Part shown: positions 15,601 through 24,292 of the stretch, piece after piece
Position numbering within the stretch: the first letter of the stretch is position 1
How the letters are laid out: each line of letters begins with the position of its first letter
DNA from: Pleurocapsales cyanobacterium LEGE 10410
Lineage (GTDB): Bacteria > Cyanobacteriota > Cyanobacteriia > Cyanobacteriales > Xenococcaceae
Length of the DNA: 39,218 bases
Direction of reading: 5' to 3'
NCBI GenBank assembly: GCA_015207195.1
Contig: JADEXJ010000048.1
Location: forward strand, 1-39,218
Notes under the pieces: model-generated
Told to the model about the DNA's origin: nothing
The model's input: only the letters and a program-made list of their open reading frames with translations
Databases searched by the model: none
Program-made: the position numbers and the translations under genes

Positions 15601-18084
15601 GTGATTGAGAGATATTTAAACCCATTTAAACCGCTAGATTTTGTAGTTATCGACACTGAAGGGCGAAGAGAACTAAGAGAAATTGCTATTATCAATCATG
15701 AAGGAAAATTAATTTATGAGGCTCTAAACCAAGAACATCCTCAAGCTGTAGAACGTGCCTTTAAAAGTAAGCCTTTACAAACTATACTGCTAGATTTCTT
15801 AGAGATTACTCGCCAAAAAATACTAGTATTTCATCACGCTTTACATGATATCCAAGTATTGAAAAATAGTTTTAAAAAAGTTAATCTGGCTTGGCAAAAC
15901 CCTAGTCAGGTACATTGTACTCACAAACTGGCTCAACAGTCTTTTCCACAGTACTGTTCTTACTCTTTGGAGTATTTATCCAAAAAGCTAAATCTAAAAG
16001 TAGATCGCCAGTACTTCGATCCCAGGCAAGCTCATGTAGCCAGATATGATGCTCTATTTACATACCAATTATATTTAGCAATTCAGCATACAATGTCTCA
16101 AGCTTCTATACAAGTTAATCCCTTTGGTAGTAGTCGCGTCGATAATCCTTTTCAAAGCCACCCAGACAATAGTAAGATTTATCACGCTCAATATACTACT
16201 TTAGAATCGGTAATTGACGATATTAAATACGATCCAAACCATCAAAGCAAGGGCGCGGTGGTTATTGGTAAACCAGGTACGGGAAAAACTCATCTAATTA
16301 TGCGTTTAGCCAAACGAAGATTGGAGCTAAATCGCCTGTTGTTTGTTCCTTGTCCCAATGATGCCAACACGATTAAATATCATACCTATAGCTGTATTTT
16401 AGAATCTCTGAACAAAAGCATTCCAGGAACGAGGTTTAATCAGCTAGAGTATTTCTTAGCCAATACTTTTGTGGGCATTATTAAATCGAGTAATCATGAT
16501 ACTCAAAAAATAAAAAGCATTTTAGATAAGATTCAAAATGAGCCTCTAAAGCTATATGAAATATTAGGAGGAGAAGGTACTAAAACCAGAAGAAACAATT
16601 GGGACTCTATTGAAAAAATAACCACTGAATGGTGGTTTAGAAAATACGGTGCCACGGGCTATGCTCCAGAAATTATCAAAGGAATTGTAAGATTTTGTCG
16701 TTACTCCGATCTGGGCTACAAACAGCTAGTAAAAAAATGGCTCGCTGCTGATGAATTAGAGCCAGAAGAATTAGATAAAATTGGCTTGAGTAGTTGGCAC
16801 AATGAGATTAGTAAAGAAGACTTTTCCCTGGAAGCGATTGCAGTTTTAGGTAAACTATCTCTGTTACACGAACCATTAATTATGGTGTTTGACCAGCTAG
16901 AAATGCTGGGTTTAAAACATAACCAAAATATTTTACTAAACTTTGGTGAAGCGGTAAAAGAGATTTTCACCCTGGTTCCTCACGCTTTAGTGATTCTTAA
17001 TTTATTTCCTGAGCGTTGGCAACAGTTAAAGCAAACCTTTGATGGCTCAATCATCGATCGCATTTCTCAACATCAGATATTTTTAGAGCAACCAACGGCA
17101 GACGAAATCAAAGATATTTTGCAGTTAAAAGCTCAGCAAACGGGAACAGGCTTAACAAATTTATTTACATCTCAAGAGATCGAACAAATTATTGGCGAAC
17201 GGCGATCGATTCGTGCAGTGTTAAATAATGCTGCTGAGTATTTCCGCTATAAGTATAAAAATATTCCCTTGCCTGAGAAAAAGGCTGATAATAATTCCTC
17301 AGAAAATTTGCTTGGAGAAAATGTTTTAACTAGATTAAATAAGCTAGAAGCTCAACAAAATCGCCTAGAAAAACTGCTACAAAATATTGCTCAAGCATTT
17401 AATACTTTTACCGTACCTGATAAAACAAGTGTAGAAAGCGAAGTAGCAAATCATAATCCCACTCATATTCCGCGAGACAGCTCAAATAATTTATCCCTCA
17501 ATTTAGTTCCAACCTTAGAGGAAAAAGTTAGAGGTTATTTAGAAACTCAACAAACAATTCTAGAACAAGATTACAACGAAGCGGAAATTTTGCTCGATGA
17601 AAAAGATGTTGGCAAATTACAGGATATTATTGAGGCTTTAAAAAAAATAACTGAATTAGATACAGATGTTTTACCCAGCAAAAGAGTTTTACCTCCTCAT
17701 CGAATTATTCTGAATAAGAATCTTTGTATTGGGTTTTTGAGTAGCTGTAAGGGTAGTAAGTTTACTTCTAGAATTCAAAACTATAATGAATTTGTCGCTA
17801 CTAAAGAACAAATAAGATTTCTCTTATGGCGTGATGTCAGAAGCGATGTAATTAGGAATAAAACAATAGGAAGCCGAGAAATTAGTAAACTCAACAATAC
17901 TAAAAATGGGGAGTTCATGGCATTCGATCGCAACAATCGCATAACCTTTGAACTAATTCATAAATTTATCAGCGATATATATAATCAAGATTTAGAAATA
18001 GATTTAGATACTGAATTGGAGCCTGCACTAAAAATACTTGCAGATTATTTTAGGGAATATTGGCTGATTGAAGAGTTGTTATAG
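15601..18084 (+). CDS. DEDDh exonuclease - P-loop ATPase fusion, unknown system
   Basis: An 827-residue two-enzyme protein. Residues 12-165 form an RNase T/DnaQ-like 3'-5' exonuclease with all five DEDDh residues: Asp18 and Glu20 (VVIDTEG), Asp83 (HHALHDIQ), and His145 with Asp150 (HVARYD). Residues 210-560 form a P-loop NTPase: Walker A GKPGTGKT (223-230), Walker B LIMVFDQLE with Asp431 followed by Gln instead of the common Glu, then an arginine-rich small domain (IGERRSIRAVLNNAAEYF) of the ORC/STAND-like kind. A short coiled coil spans about 574-600, and an unrecognised C-terminal domain follows (about 690-827). The start is GTG 15601; no in-frame ATG precedes Asp18. A nuclease joined to a regulatory ATPase suggests defence or DNA repair; this is inference. 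Confidence 0.8.
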   Translation: MIERYLNPFKPLDFVVIDTEGRRELREIAIINHEGKLIYEALNQEHPQAVERAFKSKPLQTILLDFLEITRQKILVFHHALHDIQVLKNSFKKVNLAWQNPSQVHCTHKLAQQSFPQYCSYSLEYLSKKLNLKVDRQYFDPRQAHVARYDALFTYQLYLAIQHTMSQASIQVNPFGSSRVDNPFQSHPDNSKIYHAQYTTLESVIDDIKYDPNHQSKGAVVIGKPGTGKTHLIMRLAKRRLELNRLLFVPCPNDANTIKYHTYSCILESLNKSIPGTRFNQLEYFLANTFVGIIKSSNHDTQKIKSILDKIQNEPLKLYEILGGEGTKTRRNNWDSIEKITTEWWFRKYGATGYAPEIIKGIVRFCRYSDLGYKQLVKKWLAADELEPEELDKIGLSSWHNEISKEDFSLEAIAVLGKLSLLHEPLIMVFDQLEMLGLKHNQNILLNFGEAVKEIFTLVPHALVILNLFPERWQQLKQTFDGSIIDRISQHQIFLEQPTADEIKDILQLKAQQTGTGLTNLFTSQEIEQIIGERRSIRAVLNNAAEYFRYKYKNIPLPEKKADNNSSENLLGENVLTRLNKLEAQQNRLEKLLQNIAQAFNTFTVPDKTSVESEVANHNPTHIPRDSSNNLSLNLVPTLEEKVRGYLETQQTILEQDYNEAEILLDEKDVGKLQDIIEALKKITELDTDVLPSKRVLPPHRIILNKNLCIGFLSSCKGSKFTSRIQNYNEFVATKEQIRFLLWRDVRSDVIRNKTIGSREISKLNNTKNGEFMAFDRNNRITFELIHKFISDIYNQDLEIDLDTELEPALKILADYFREYWLIEELL

Positions 18085-18293
18085 ATCGCGCTGTTGTGAT
18101 CTAACTTAGATGCGTCGATACTTGAAAAAACAATCGCGCTTTATAGCTAATACCACTTGTTGAAAGTAATAAGGGGTTTAGATGAACATAGATGGTTAGT
18201 TGGTCAATTAACCCACTTCCATGTTTTGCTAAGTATGAGAGTAATCGACTTTGATTCTAAATTTATCCTAACCATCCATACACAAGAAATAAT

Positions 18294-18488
18294 CTAGCTA
18301 TCGCCTTTAAAATCATCTTTATCTACTTTGGGTACAATATCTGGGCGTTCCATGTTTTCCCAACCCGCGGGACGCTTAGAATTGTACCAGGCGATCGAGC
18401 CGATAGTCACAGCAGCTATAAAACCAACTACGTAAACTGCAACAAAATAAGTAGGAAATTCACCAGTCACTGCAAATAGCAAACTCAT
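18294..18488 (-). CDS. Single-helix thylakoid protein, Psb35-like
   Basis: A 64-residue protein with one membrane helix (about residues 12-35: YFVAVYVVGFIAAVTIGSIA) followed by the polar phrase WYNSKRPAGWENMERPDIVPKV. This layout is that of a small cyanobacterial protein family I associate with photosystem II assembly (Psb35, linked to the CP47 module). I rely on memory of the motif, not on an alignment, so the name is tentative. It is the terminal part of no visible operon: 209 bases lie after the exonuclease-ATPase gene and 163 bases before the next small gene. Confidence 0.65.
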   Translation of the reverse strand: MSLLFAVTGEFPTYFVAVYVVGFIAAVTIGSIAWYNSKRPAGWENMERPDIVPKVDKDDFKGDS

Positions 18489-18651
18489 ATTTAAAAATCA
18501 ATAGTCTTATAGTTAGTGCTTTGCAATACTATCAAAGATCGCTGCAAATGTCTCAAATAGAAGATCATCTTTAATATTTTACAATTTTCCTATTAAAAAC
18601 AACGGCACCAAAGCTGTCAAAACAAATAGCGAAACAATATTTATGATTCAA

Positions 18652-18870
18652 TCAAAGATTCTTAGCTGATAGGGAGTCCAATTTGACAACCGCCAACGGT
18701 ACTGCGATCAAAATGCATTTTAAGATCCAAGGCGCGCAAAACAGAGTGATCAAAAAGAATGCCAAAGACGTAAACCGCATTCCCGCCTTAAAAACATCGT
18801 CGTCTATTTTAGAACTAATATATAGTGCGATCGCAGCAACAAATAAAGTCGCCAATGAAAGCGTCAGCAT
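18652..18870 (-). CDS. Small two-helix membrane protein, unknown
   Basis: A 72-residue protein, almost all hydrophobic, with an N-terminal helix (about 2-19), a short polar turn with SSKIDDDVFKAG, and one long or two closely spaced helices (about 32-62). It has no signal peptidase site and no known domain. It is on the same strand as the Psb35-like gene 163 bases further on, which could put both in the thylakoid or plasma membrane under one promoter. Its reality rests on composition and on a sensible ATG start. Confidence 0.5.
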   Translation of the reverse strand: MLTLSLATLFVAAIALYISSKIDDDVFKAGMRFTSLAFFLITLFCAPWILKCILIAVPLAVVKLDSLSAKNL

Positions 18871-19018
18871 TTTAATTTTCCTCTTATAATCAATAAATTG
18901 TGGTGCATTCCGTTGTCAGAAACCGAGCTTCGCTTCAATTTAATCTCTATGGCGACTGGTTAGAAAAACTTAAACGGTCATTAACCCTAATATTAAGATA
19001 TTATAACTTCATTTTTTT

Positions 19019-19040
19019 TTGTCAACTTATTGTCAACTTA
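19019..19040. repeat. Two tandem copies of TTGTCAACTTA
   Basis: The 11-base unit TTGTCAACTTA occurs twice in direct succession, after a run of T, in the 273-base gap between the small membrane protein and the transglutaminase gene. It may be a paired regulator site spaced by about one helical turn for the small-protein gene that is transcribed away from it. No other structure is evident in this gap. Confidence 0.4.
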
Positions 19041-19143
19041 TAAGCATAACTGAACAATTAAAATAGAGTAACCGATTCAACTAAGATCGCTGGTTATTGG
19101 TCAACGTCACACCGCCACGTCTGTCATAAACGCCCCGTCGCAT

Positions 19144-21126
19144 TTAGCGGTCACTATTGAGTGTTGACTGATATTGTTCTAGCCAAGCGCGACAAGCAGA
19201 ACGCAATTGTTCTCTTTCTCGAACGCCGATTCCATGAGGATCGAAACGATAACGGTAGTGCAACTTTACGATTGCATAAAGCCCGTCAAATATAGCTGAG
19301 TTATCTGAGGCGTTTTGCAGTCGTTTCAACCAATTTTGCCAAGTTTCAGCCTGCTCGCGAGCCAGCCCCAGCTTGTTTAATTCCCGTTCGATTAAATAAA
19401 TTTCCGAGTCCGCACCAATATTATACTCAACAGCGTTTTGCTTGATTCTCAAGGCGGTCAACCGTCTTTTTTGTCGCTGACGAGAAAACCTAACTAAAAT
19501 AAACCCCAAGGGAAAGATCAGCCACCACAAACGTCTGATTTCTATATTTTTGACTATTGCCAGGAGCTGGGAGAATTGAAACCCAATCAGTGATGTCAAA
19601 TCCTGAAAATGTTGCCAATTGGAGGCTGCATTATCTTCTATTGCTATCCAAGAAGCGGGAGTAGTATCAAAAGCTTGCCATTTGCCATTGATATATACCT
19701 GCGTCCAAGCATGAGCATGGCGAGCGCGCACGACATACTGTCGCTCTAATCTGCTCAATTCGTGAACGGAATAGCCGACGGTGTAGCGTGTGGGAATACC
19801 TACACCCCGCAACAATAAGGTGGTTGCTGTAGCAAAATATTCACAGTGTCCCGAACGATGGCGTAACAAAAAGGCAGATAAGGGAGTGCGATCTCTGCGC
19901 TGTCGGGCTAGTTTTAGAGAATAACTAAATTCGGTACTAAAAAATCGATTTACGGTGCTTAAGATTTCCTGGGGTGATTTACTTGCCAGCTCTAATTCAT
20001 TAATGATGCGAGCGATCGCAGACTGCTCTAGTTTTGGTATTTGTAGATCTTCAGCTGTAGGTGGACTAGCAAATGATAGCTGGGGATTGTATTGAATTTG
20101 GTAGGATAGAAAACTCGGTTCGGCGATCGCCTGTACCGTACCGTATTGATTTTGCTCGACCTTCTCAACGGGCAACTTATTTACACGAAAACTACCCTGA
20201 GGAAGCTTTAATAAACCTCGACCCTCATCCAAATTTTCACTGATCGTTACTTCTCTTTTTTCAGGATATCCATTTTCTAAAATCCAGGTATTATTATTAC
20301 CCGCTTTAATAGGAACAAATTCCGCCTTAGTTGCTCCCCAGAAGCCAGAAGAATATTTATTGTAAGTAGCTTGTCGAATTAGAGTTGGTGCAATCTGTCC
20401 CGATGCTGGTTTGAGGCGCAAAACAATTTTATTTGACTGCTTAACTGACCCAATGTCGCCGATCGCTGTAGTGATCTGGTTGGGATCGGTTTGAGGGCGG
20501 TAGAAGCGATAGAAAAACCTGGCGGTATTCTGTTGGAGAGCTATTTGCCCACGATGCAGTCCGATGTGTCCCGCTGCACCCAAAGCAGTTGCCAAGATTA
20601 ATAATGATATAAAGACCAAAACAGAAAATCTTTTTGATCTAATGGTAATTAGAACATGACCAATCAAAAAGACAGCACCAGCATAAAAAAATAAGTCTCG
20701 AACATTGGCAGCACTAGCAGCCAGGATACAGAGCGCAAAATAAGGATAGGTCAAGTCCAGAGGAAAAAGCTGCTTCTGGTTAGCTTGTTCCTTGAAAACC
20801 AACAGAGCATGGAGATCGACGCGATCGCTGGTAGAATATGCCTGAGCAATTACCAAAGGCGAACAAATTACAGGTAGCCACTGAAAGAAACTAAAAATTA
20901 ACTGTAAAGAGCGATCGCTAACCAGTAGATAAATCAACACCCCGACCAGCAATACAGTACAGATATGAGAGGTAGAGCGAAAATCAGCCGTAGCTAAATT
21001 CCATCGCCAGTTAATATAGCGTGAACTTTCATAAATTATTGCCAAGGGAATGGCAATAATCCAAAAGCCTGTTTGCCAACCCCAAAATAATAGCGTTGCG
21101 CCTAGAAGAAACGGAGGTAGTTTCAT
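19144..21126 (-). CDS. TgpA-like membrane transglutaminase (DUF3488)
   Basis: A 660-residue membrane protein. Residues 1-185 hold six or so hydrophobic helices (DUF3488 type). Residues 190-520 form an exported domain that includes a papain-like transglutaminase core with a full triad: Cys428 in RHRSGHCEYFATA, His472 in HAHAWTQVY and Asp487 in FDTTPAS. A further helix lies near 540, and then a cytoplasmic DUF4129-like tail. TgpA proteins act on periplasmic protein or peptidoglycan-linked substrates; the true reaction is poorly known. It follows the DUF58 gene by 51 bases, the standard pairing for this family; the MoxR ATPase that often completes the set is not in this window. Confidence 0.9.
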   Translation of the reverse strand: MKLPPFLLGATLLFWGWQTGFWIIAIPLAIIYESSRYINWRWNLATADFRSTSHICTVLLVGVLIYLLVSDRSLQLIFSFFQWLPVICSPLVIAQAYSTSDRVDLHALLVFKEQANQKQLFPLDLTYPYFALCILAASAANVRDLFFYAGAVFLIGHVLITIRSKRFSVLVFISLLILATALGAAGHIGLHRGQIALQQNTARFFYRFYRPQTDPNQITTAIGDIGSVKQSNKIVLRLKPASGQIAPTLIRQATYNKYSSGFWGATKAEFVPIKAGNNNTWILENGYPEKREVTISENLDEGRGLLKLPQGSFRVNKLPVEKVEQNQYGTVQAIAEPSFLSYQIQYNPQLSFASPPTAEDLQIPKLEQSAIARIINELELASKSPQEILSTVNRFFSTEFSYSLKLARQRRDRTPLSAFLLRHRSGHCEYFATATTLLLRGVGIPTRYTVGYSVHELSRLERQYVVRARHAHAWTQVYINGKWQAFDTTPASWIAIEDNAASNWQHFQDLTSLIGFQFSQLLAIVKNIEIRRLWWLIFPLGFILVRFSRQRQKRRLTALRIKQNAVEYNIGADSEIYLIERELNKLGLAREQAETWQNWLKRLQNASDNSAIFDGLYAIVKLHYRYRFDPHGIGVREREQLRSACRAWLEQYQSTLNSDR

Positions 21127-21177
21127 ACTCAGTAAAGACTAAGGGCTGTTTGCCCAGATAACAACAATTGTCGATCG

Positions 21178-22512
21178 CTAAATCGACCGAATATTCATCA
21201 ATGCTGCTTGTATTTTGCCCAGGGGTAGGACATATAAATTCTCTAAATTTAAATCCTCATGCTGCTGTTCGTTTTCAGTAATCAGCAAAACCAGAAGAGG
21301 AATTTTAAATCCTCGAAGATAGTTAACTAATTTTCGTCTCTGCTGATCCCAGCTAATCAGAATACAGATACAGCCACTCAACATCGATACTTTCTCTACT
21401 ACCGCAGCCATCAAACAATCAAAATTATCCTGACATGCAGTAACTCCTGCCAAAATTTCTAGCATTTGTTCCTTACTACCCAAACCTCTACCAGTTGTGA
21501 AGCAATAAGATTCTAAACCGACAAACATCAAATCTAGTAACGACTCTTGAGTATGAAAATCCCAGGCGAATGATGCTGCTACTGCAACAGCTTCTTCTAA
21601 AATTTCGCTGTGTTTTTGAGACTGAAAGGTATCTAAAATAAGAGCGTGACGCACAAAATATTCGCTTTTTTCTTCTTTGACTACAGGCTTGCCCGTTTTT
21701 GCCCAGCTTTTCCAGTGAATCTTGTTTAAAGGATCTCCTGGACGATAATCTCGTAAAGAGATAAATTCTTCAGAATCACCGACGGAGGAAGCGAGGCTAA
21801 CGCTACCAGACTGAGACCTTCTGGAACCTGGTAGGTTGAATACTGGTAGCTGATACCGTTTTGGTAGAACTAACAGCGATCCCGCCTGCTTGACAGTCTT
21901 CGTCGCATTAAACAAATTAAACGGATCGGGACGTAAAATTGTGATTCCCTGAAGACGGACTACTCCTCGATGGGTGGGGGTAATTTCCCCTCGTATTTCA
22001 GTTGTGCTATTGGGCTTCAGGCTGGGCAAGGCGATCGCTTTGGTCTTGGCTTTGCGTTTTTGGGCGATCGCGCATAGCCAACGGTAATATATGTAGGTCA
22101 GAGAATTAACCGAACCTTTGTTGCTATTGGATGTAATTATTTGCTTAAATTCAGTCAAGCTAAATTTAGGATCGGCGATCTCTTCAATAAATAATAGTCC
22201 TGCCTGTAGCTTCTGGTTTCTATTAGTAATAGCAACTCGATAAAACAGCCTAGAACCAACGGTGGCAAATCTCGGTAGCTGACGCTGCACGTCAAAGCGA
22301 GCGGGAAAATAGCAGCTAAAAGTAACTGCAATAATTAATGTGGCTATCATGAAAGCAAAAACCTGATACGTCACAGTTTGCTTTGTATCTATGCCAACAA
22401 TCACCGTAGCCACTAGAGATACCAAAATAGCCAAACCAGCAGAGGTAAAACGCTTCAGTAGCCACTGCTGTACTTTGTATCCAAGACAAAATAAATGATA
22501 GAGAAATTTCAT
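21178..22512 (-). CDS. DUF58 domain protein
   Basis: A 444-residue protein with two N-terminal membrane helices (about 20-37 and 44-66), then a cytoplasmic region with the DUF58 signature near the middle: GDSEEFISLRDYRPGD followed by IHWKSWAKTGKPVVKEE. After that comes a von Willebrand A-like fold (HALILDTF start, MLSGCICILISWD). DUF58 proteins normally work with MoxR AAA+ ATPases and transglutaminase-like partners, one of which is encoded next. The first methionine is at the right distance before the first helix. Function in envelope assembly is inferred from the partner genes. Confidence 0.9.
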   Translation of the reverse strand: MKFLYHLFCLGYKVQQWLLKRFTSAGLAILVSLVATVIVGIDTKQTVTYQVFAFMIATLIIAVTFSCYFPARFDVQRQLPRFATVGSRLFYRVAITNRNQKLQAGLLFIEEIADPKFSLTEFKQIITSNSNKGSVNSLTYIYYRWLCAIAQKRKAKTKAIALPSLKPNSTTEIRGEITPTHRGVVRLQGITILRPDPFNLFNATKTVKQAGSLLVLPKRYQLPVFNLPGSRRSQSGSVSLASSVGDSEEFISLRDYRPGDPLNKIHWKSWAKTGKPVVKEEKSEYFVRHALILDTFQSQKHSEILEEAVAVAASFAWDFHTQESLLDLMFVGLESYCFTTGRGLGSKEQMLEILAGVTACQDNFDCLMAAVVEKVSMLSGCICILISWDQQRRKLVNYLRGFKIPLLVLLITENEQQHEDLNLENLYVLPLGKIQAALMNIRSI

Positions 22513-22937
22513 CTAGCAATAGCTAAATTCAAAATGAAAGCTCCATCTTGGCACAAAAGCCAGCAACTAACGACCATCACAACCAGTATTTATTCAACAC
22601 CCCCCCAAAATTTTTATCAATTTCTCAGGATTTAGTTGGTTTTCTTTCAGCTAAACCAAAGATATTAAAGCTGTAGACTACGCCCGTGAAAGTACGGCAA
22701 TCCACCTCCGAAATTGGTATTAGCATAGTTTATTTTAGTTCATCATGTAAATAGGTAGCAGTAATGTCATACGTAGGCTTGAACTGTATATGGTCAATAG
22801 ATTGTGGAGAACTCAACTTTTTACAACTTTAGTTGAACCTTTATTTCAAACTATACGTCTAAACACATAGTCGGACAGTTCAAATCAAGAAATATTGCTG
22901 ACTTTTAATCAGTTTATAAGGAGTCATAACTGTACAG
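22513..22937. other. 425-base divergent intergenic region
   Basis: This gap holds the promoters for the DUF58 gene (reverse) and the group 2 sigma factor (forward). It contains a C-run at about 22600-22608 and a GC-richer patch at about 22680-22712. An AAGGAG at 22918-22923 sits 14 bases before the sigma factor ATG, wider than usual. I see no tRNA, strong hairpin or protein-coding frame. Confidence 0.5.
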
Positions 22938-23921
22938 ATGCCCAAAGCCAACATCGAAAAAACAACCAAAAAGAGCAACTATTCAGCAGATATGGTGAGA
23001 ACTTATTTGCATGAAATTGGTCGGGTGCCCTTGTTAACCCACGAGCAAGAAATTGTTTACGGGAAGCAAGTACAGAAAATGATGATCCTGTTAACCGAAA
23101 AAGAAGAGTTAGAGCGTCAGCTAGAAACCAAACTCAGTCTGAAGGAGTGGGCGAAATCTGCCCAAATGAGTGAAAAGGAACTTAACAGGGTTATTAGAGA
23201 AGGTCAAAGAGCTAAGCAAAAAATGATCGAGGCAAACTTGCGGTTGGTAGTGGCGATCGCCAAAAAATACCAAAAACGCAATATGGAATTCCTCGATTTA
23301 ATTCAAGAAGGTAGCTTGGGTCTAGAAAGAGGTGTGGAAAAATTCGACCCTACCAAAGGTTATAAGTTTTCGACTTATGCCTACTGGTGGATTCGACAGG
23401 CCATTACTAGAGCGATCGCTCAACAGGCGCGCACAATCCGCTTACCAATTCATATTACCGAGAAACTCAATAAGATCAAAAAAACCCAACGAGAGCTAGC
23501 TCAAAAGCTAGGACGTAGTGCTGAAGCTCAAGAAATTGCTCGTGAACTAGGTCTCAAAACCGAACAGATTCGGGAGTATCTAAGTATTGCCCGTCAGCCA
23601 ATCTCTCTAGACGTTCGCGTAGGGGATAATCAAGATACTGAGTTATCAGAATTGCTGGAAGACGATGGAGTTTCTCCAGACCGCTATGCTACGCAACAGC
23701 TACTGCGTCAAGATTTACACAGCTTGATGGCGGATTTATCTCCCCAACAACAAGAAGTTATTTCTTTGCGTTTTGGTTTAGATGATGGCAAAGAGCTATC
23801 TTTGGCTAAAATTGGTCAGAGAATGAGTCTGAGTCGCGAACGAGTACGTCAACTGGAACATCAAGCCTTAGCCCATTTAAGAAGACGCAGAAGTTACGTC
23901 AGAGAATATATGGCTAGCTAA
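22938..23921 (+). CDS. Group 2 RNA polymerase sigma factor (RpoD-like)
   Basis: A 327-residue sigma-70 protein lacking most of region 1.1. Region 1.2 opens with [21 protein letters not shown]. Region 2 has [61 protein letters not shown], with the intact -10 recognition helix. Region 3 follows ([14 protein letters not shown]), and region 4 ends with the -35 helix [19 protein letters not shown]. The shortness and the N-terminal sequence place it among the non-essential SigB/SigC/SigD-type factors of cyanobacteria used under nutrient, light or carbon stress; I cannot pick between them. It stands alone in the forward direction. Confidence 0.92.
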   Translation: MPKANIEKTTKKSNYSADMVRTYLHEIGRVPLLTHEQEIVYGKQVQKMMILLTEKEELERQLETKLSLKEWAKSAQMSEKELNRVIREGQRAKQKMIEANLRLVVAIAKKYQKRNMEFLDLIQEGSLGLERGVEKFDPTKGYKFSTYAYWWIRQAITRAIAQQARTIRLPIHITEKLNKIKKTQRELAQKLGRSAEAQEIARELGLKTEQIREYLSIARQPISLDVRVGDNQDTELSELLEDDGVSPDRYATQQLLRQDLHSLMADLSPQQQEVISLRFGLDDGKELSLAKIGQRMSLSRERVRQLEHQALAHLRRRRSYVREYMAS

Positions 23922-24050
23922 AATTTTCCAGATATTTTTTCCAATTACTGGCGATCTACACTGGTTTGTTATAGATTCGATCTATTAATCTATAGATCTG
24001 TACGTTTATAACAGAAAGTGAGGTCGCTATTATATTAGTATTACAAATTA

Positions 24051-24065
24051 AAGCAAGACTTGCTT
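24051..24065. terminator. Small palindrome between converging genes
   Basis: AAGCAAG-A-CTTGCTT is a perfect 7-base inverted repeat around one base. It lies 130 bases after the sigma factor stop and 9 bases before the end of the doubtful reverse ORF at 24074-24292, so it could end transcripts from either side. No clear T-run follows on the forward strand. Weak candidate. Confidence 0.3.
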
Positions 24066-24073
24066 ATGGCAAG

Positions 24074-24292
24074 CTAAGCTCGCAGAGCTTCCTTGCTAAA
24101 GTGATAAAACAAACCCCTGCTAAATGCCCTGGTATTTTGGTGGGGGTTCATGGCAAAATAAGCATCGATAACGATCGTGGTCTGGAAGGTGTCGGCTAGA
24201 CCAGCAAACAAACGACCCCAAGGATTTCCATTTTCTGGGGAACTCTCCTCAGTTAATTCTTTATTATGTGGTGTAGGAGTGAATAATGACAC
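24074..24292 (-). CDS. Doubtful small ORF, 72 residues
   Basis: The frame opens with GTG 24292 and overlaps the first 7 bases of the divergent ACP-oxoamine synthase gene. The translation looks protein-like (NPWGRLFAGLADTFQTTIVI followed by DAYFAMNPHQ), with no low-complexity content and a Ser/Glu-rich N-terminus. There is no Shine-Dalgarno before the GTG. The first 20 codons compete with the promoter and AGGAGT of the opposite gene, so if it is real it may start internally. No family recognised. Confidence 0.35.
   Translation of the reverse strand: MSLFTPTPHNKELTEESSPENGNPWGRLFAGLADTFQTTIVIDAYFAMNPHQNTRAFSRGLFYHFSKEALRA

Noticed and set aside
15260-15625. Reverse ORF of 121 residues antisense to the lipoprotein
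   Set aside because: The forward frame has a clean lipobox and lies in line with the downstream gene; the reverse frame has no supporting feature.
22513-22937. Possible tRNA or structured RNA in the sigma factor upstream region
   Set aside because: No cloverleaf arms, no T-loop GTTCRA signature and no strong hairpin could be found by eye.
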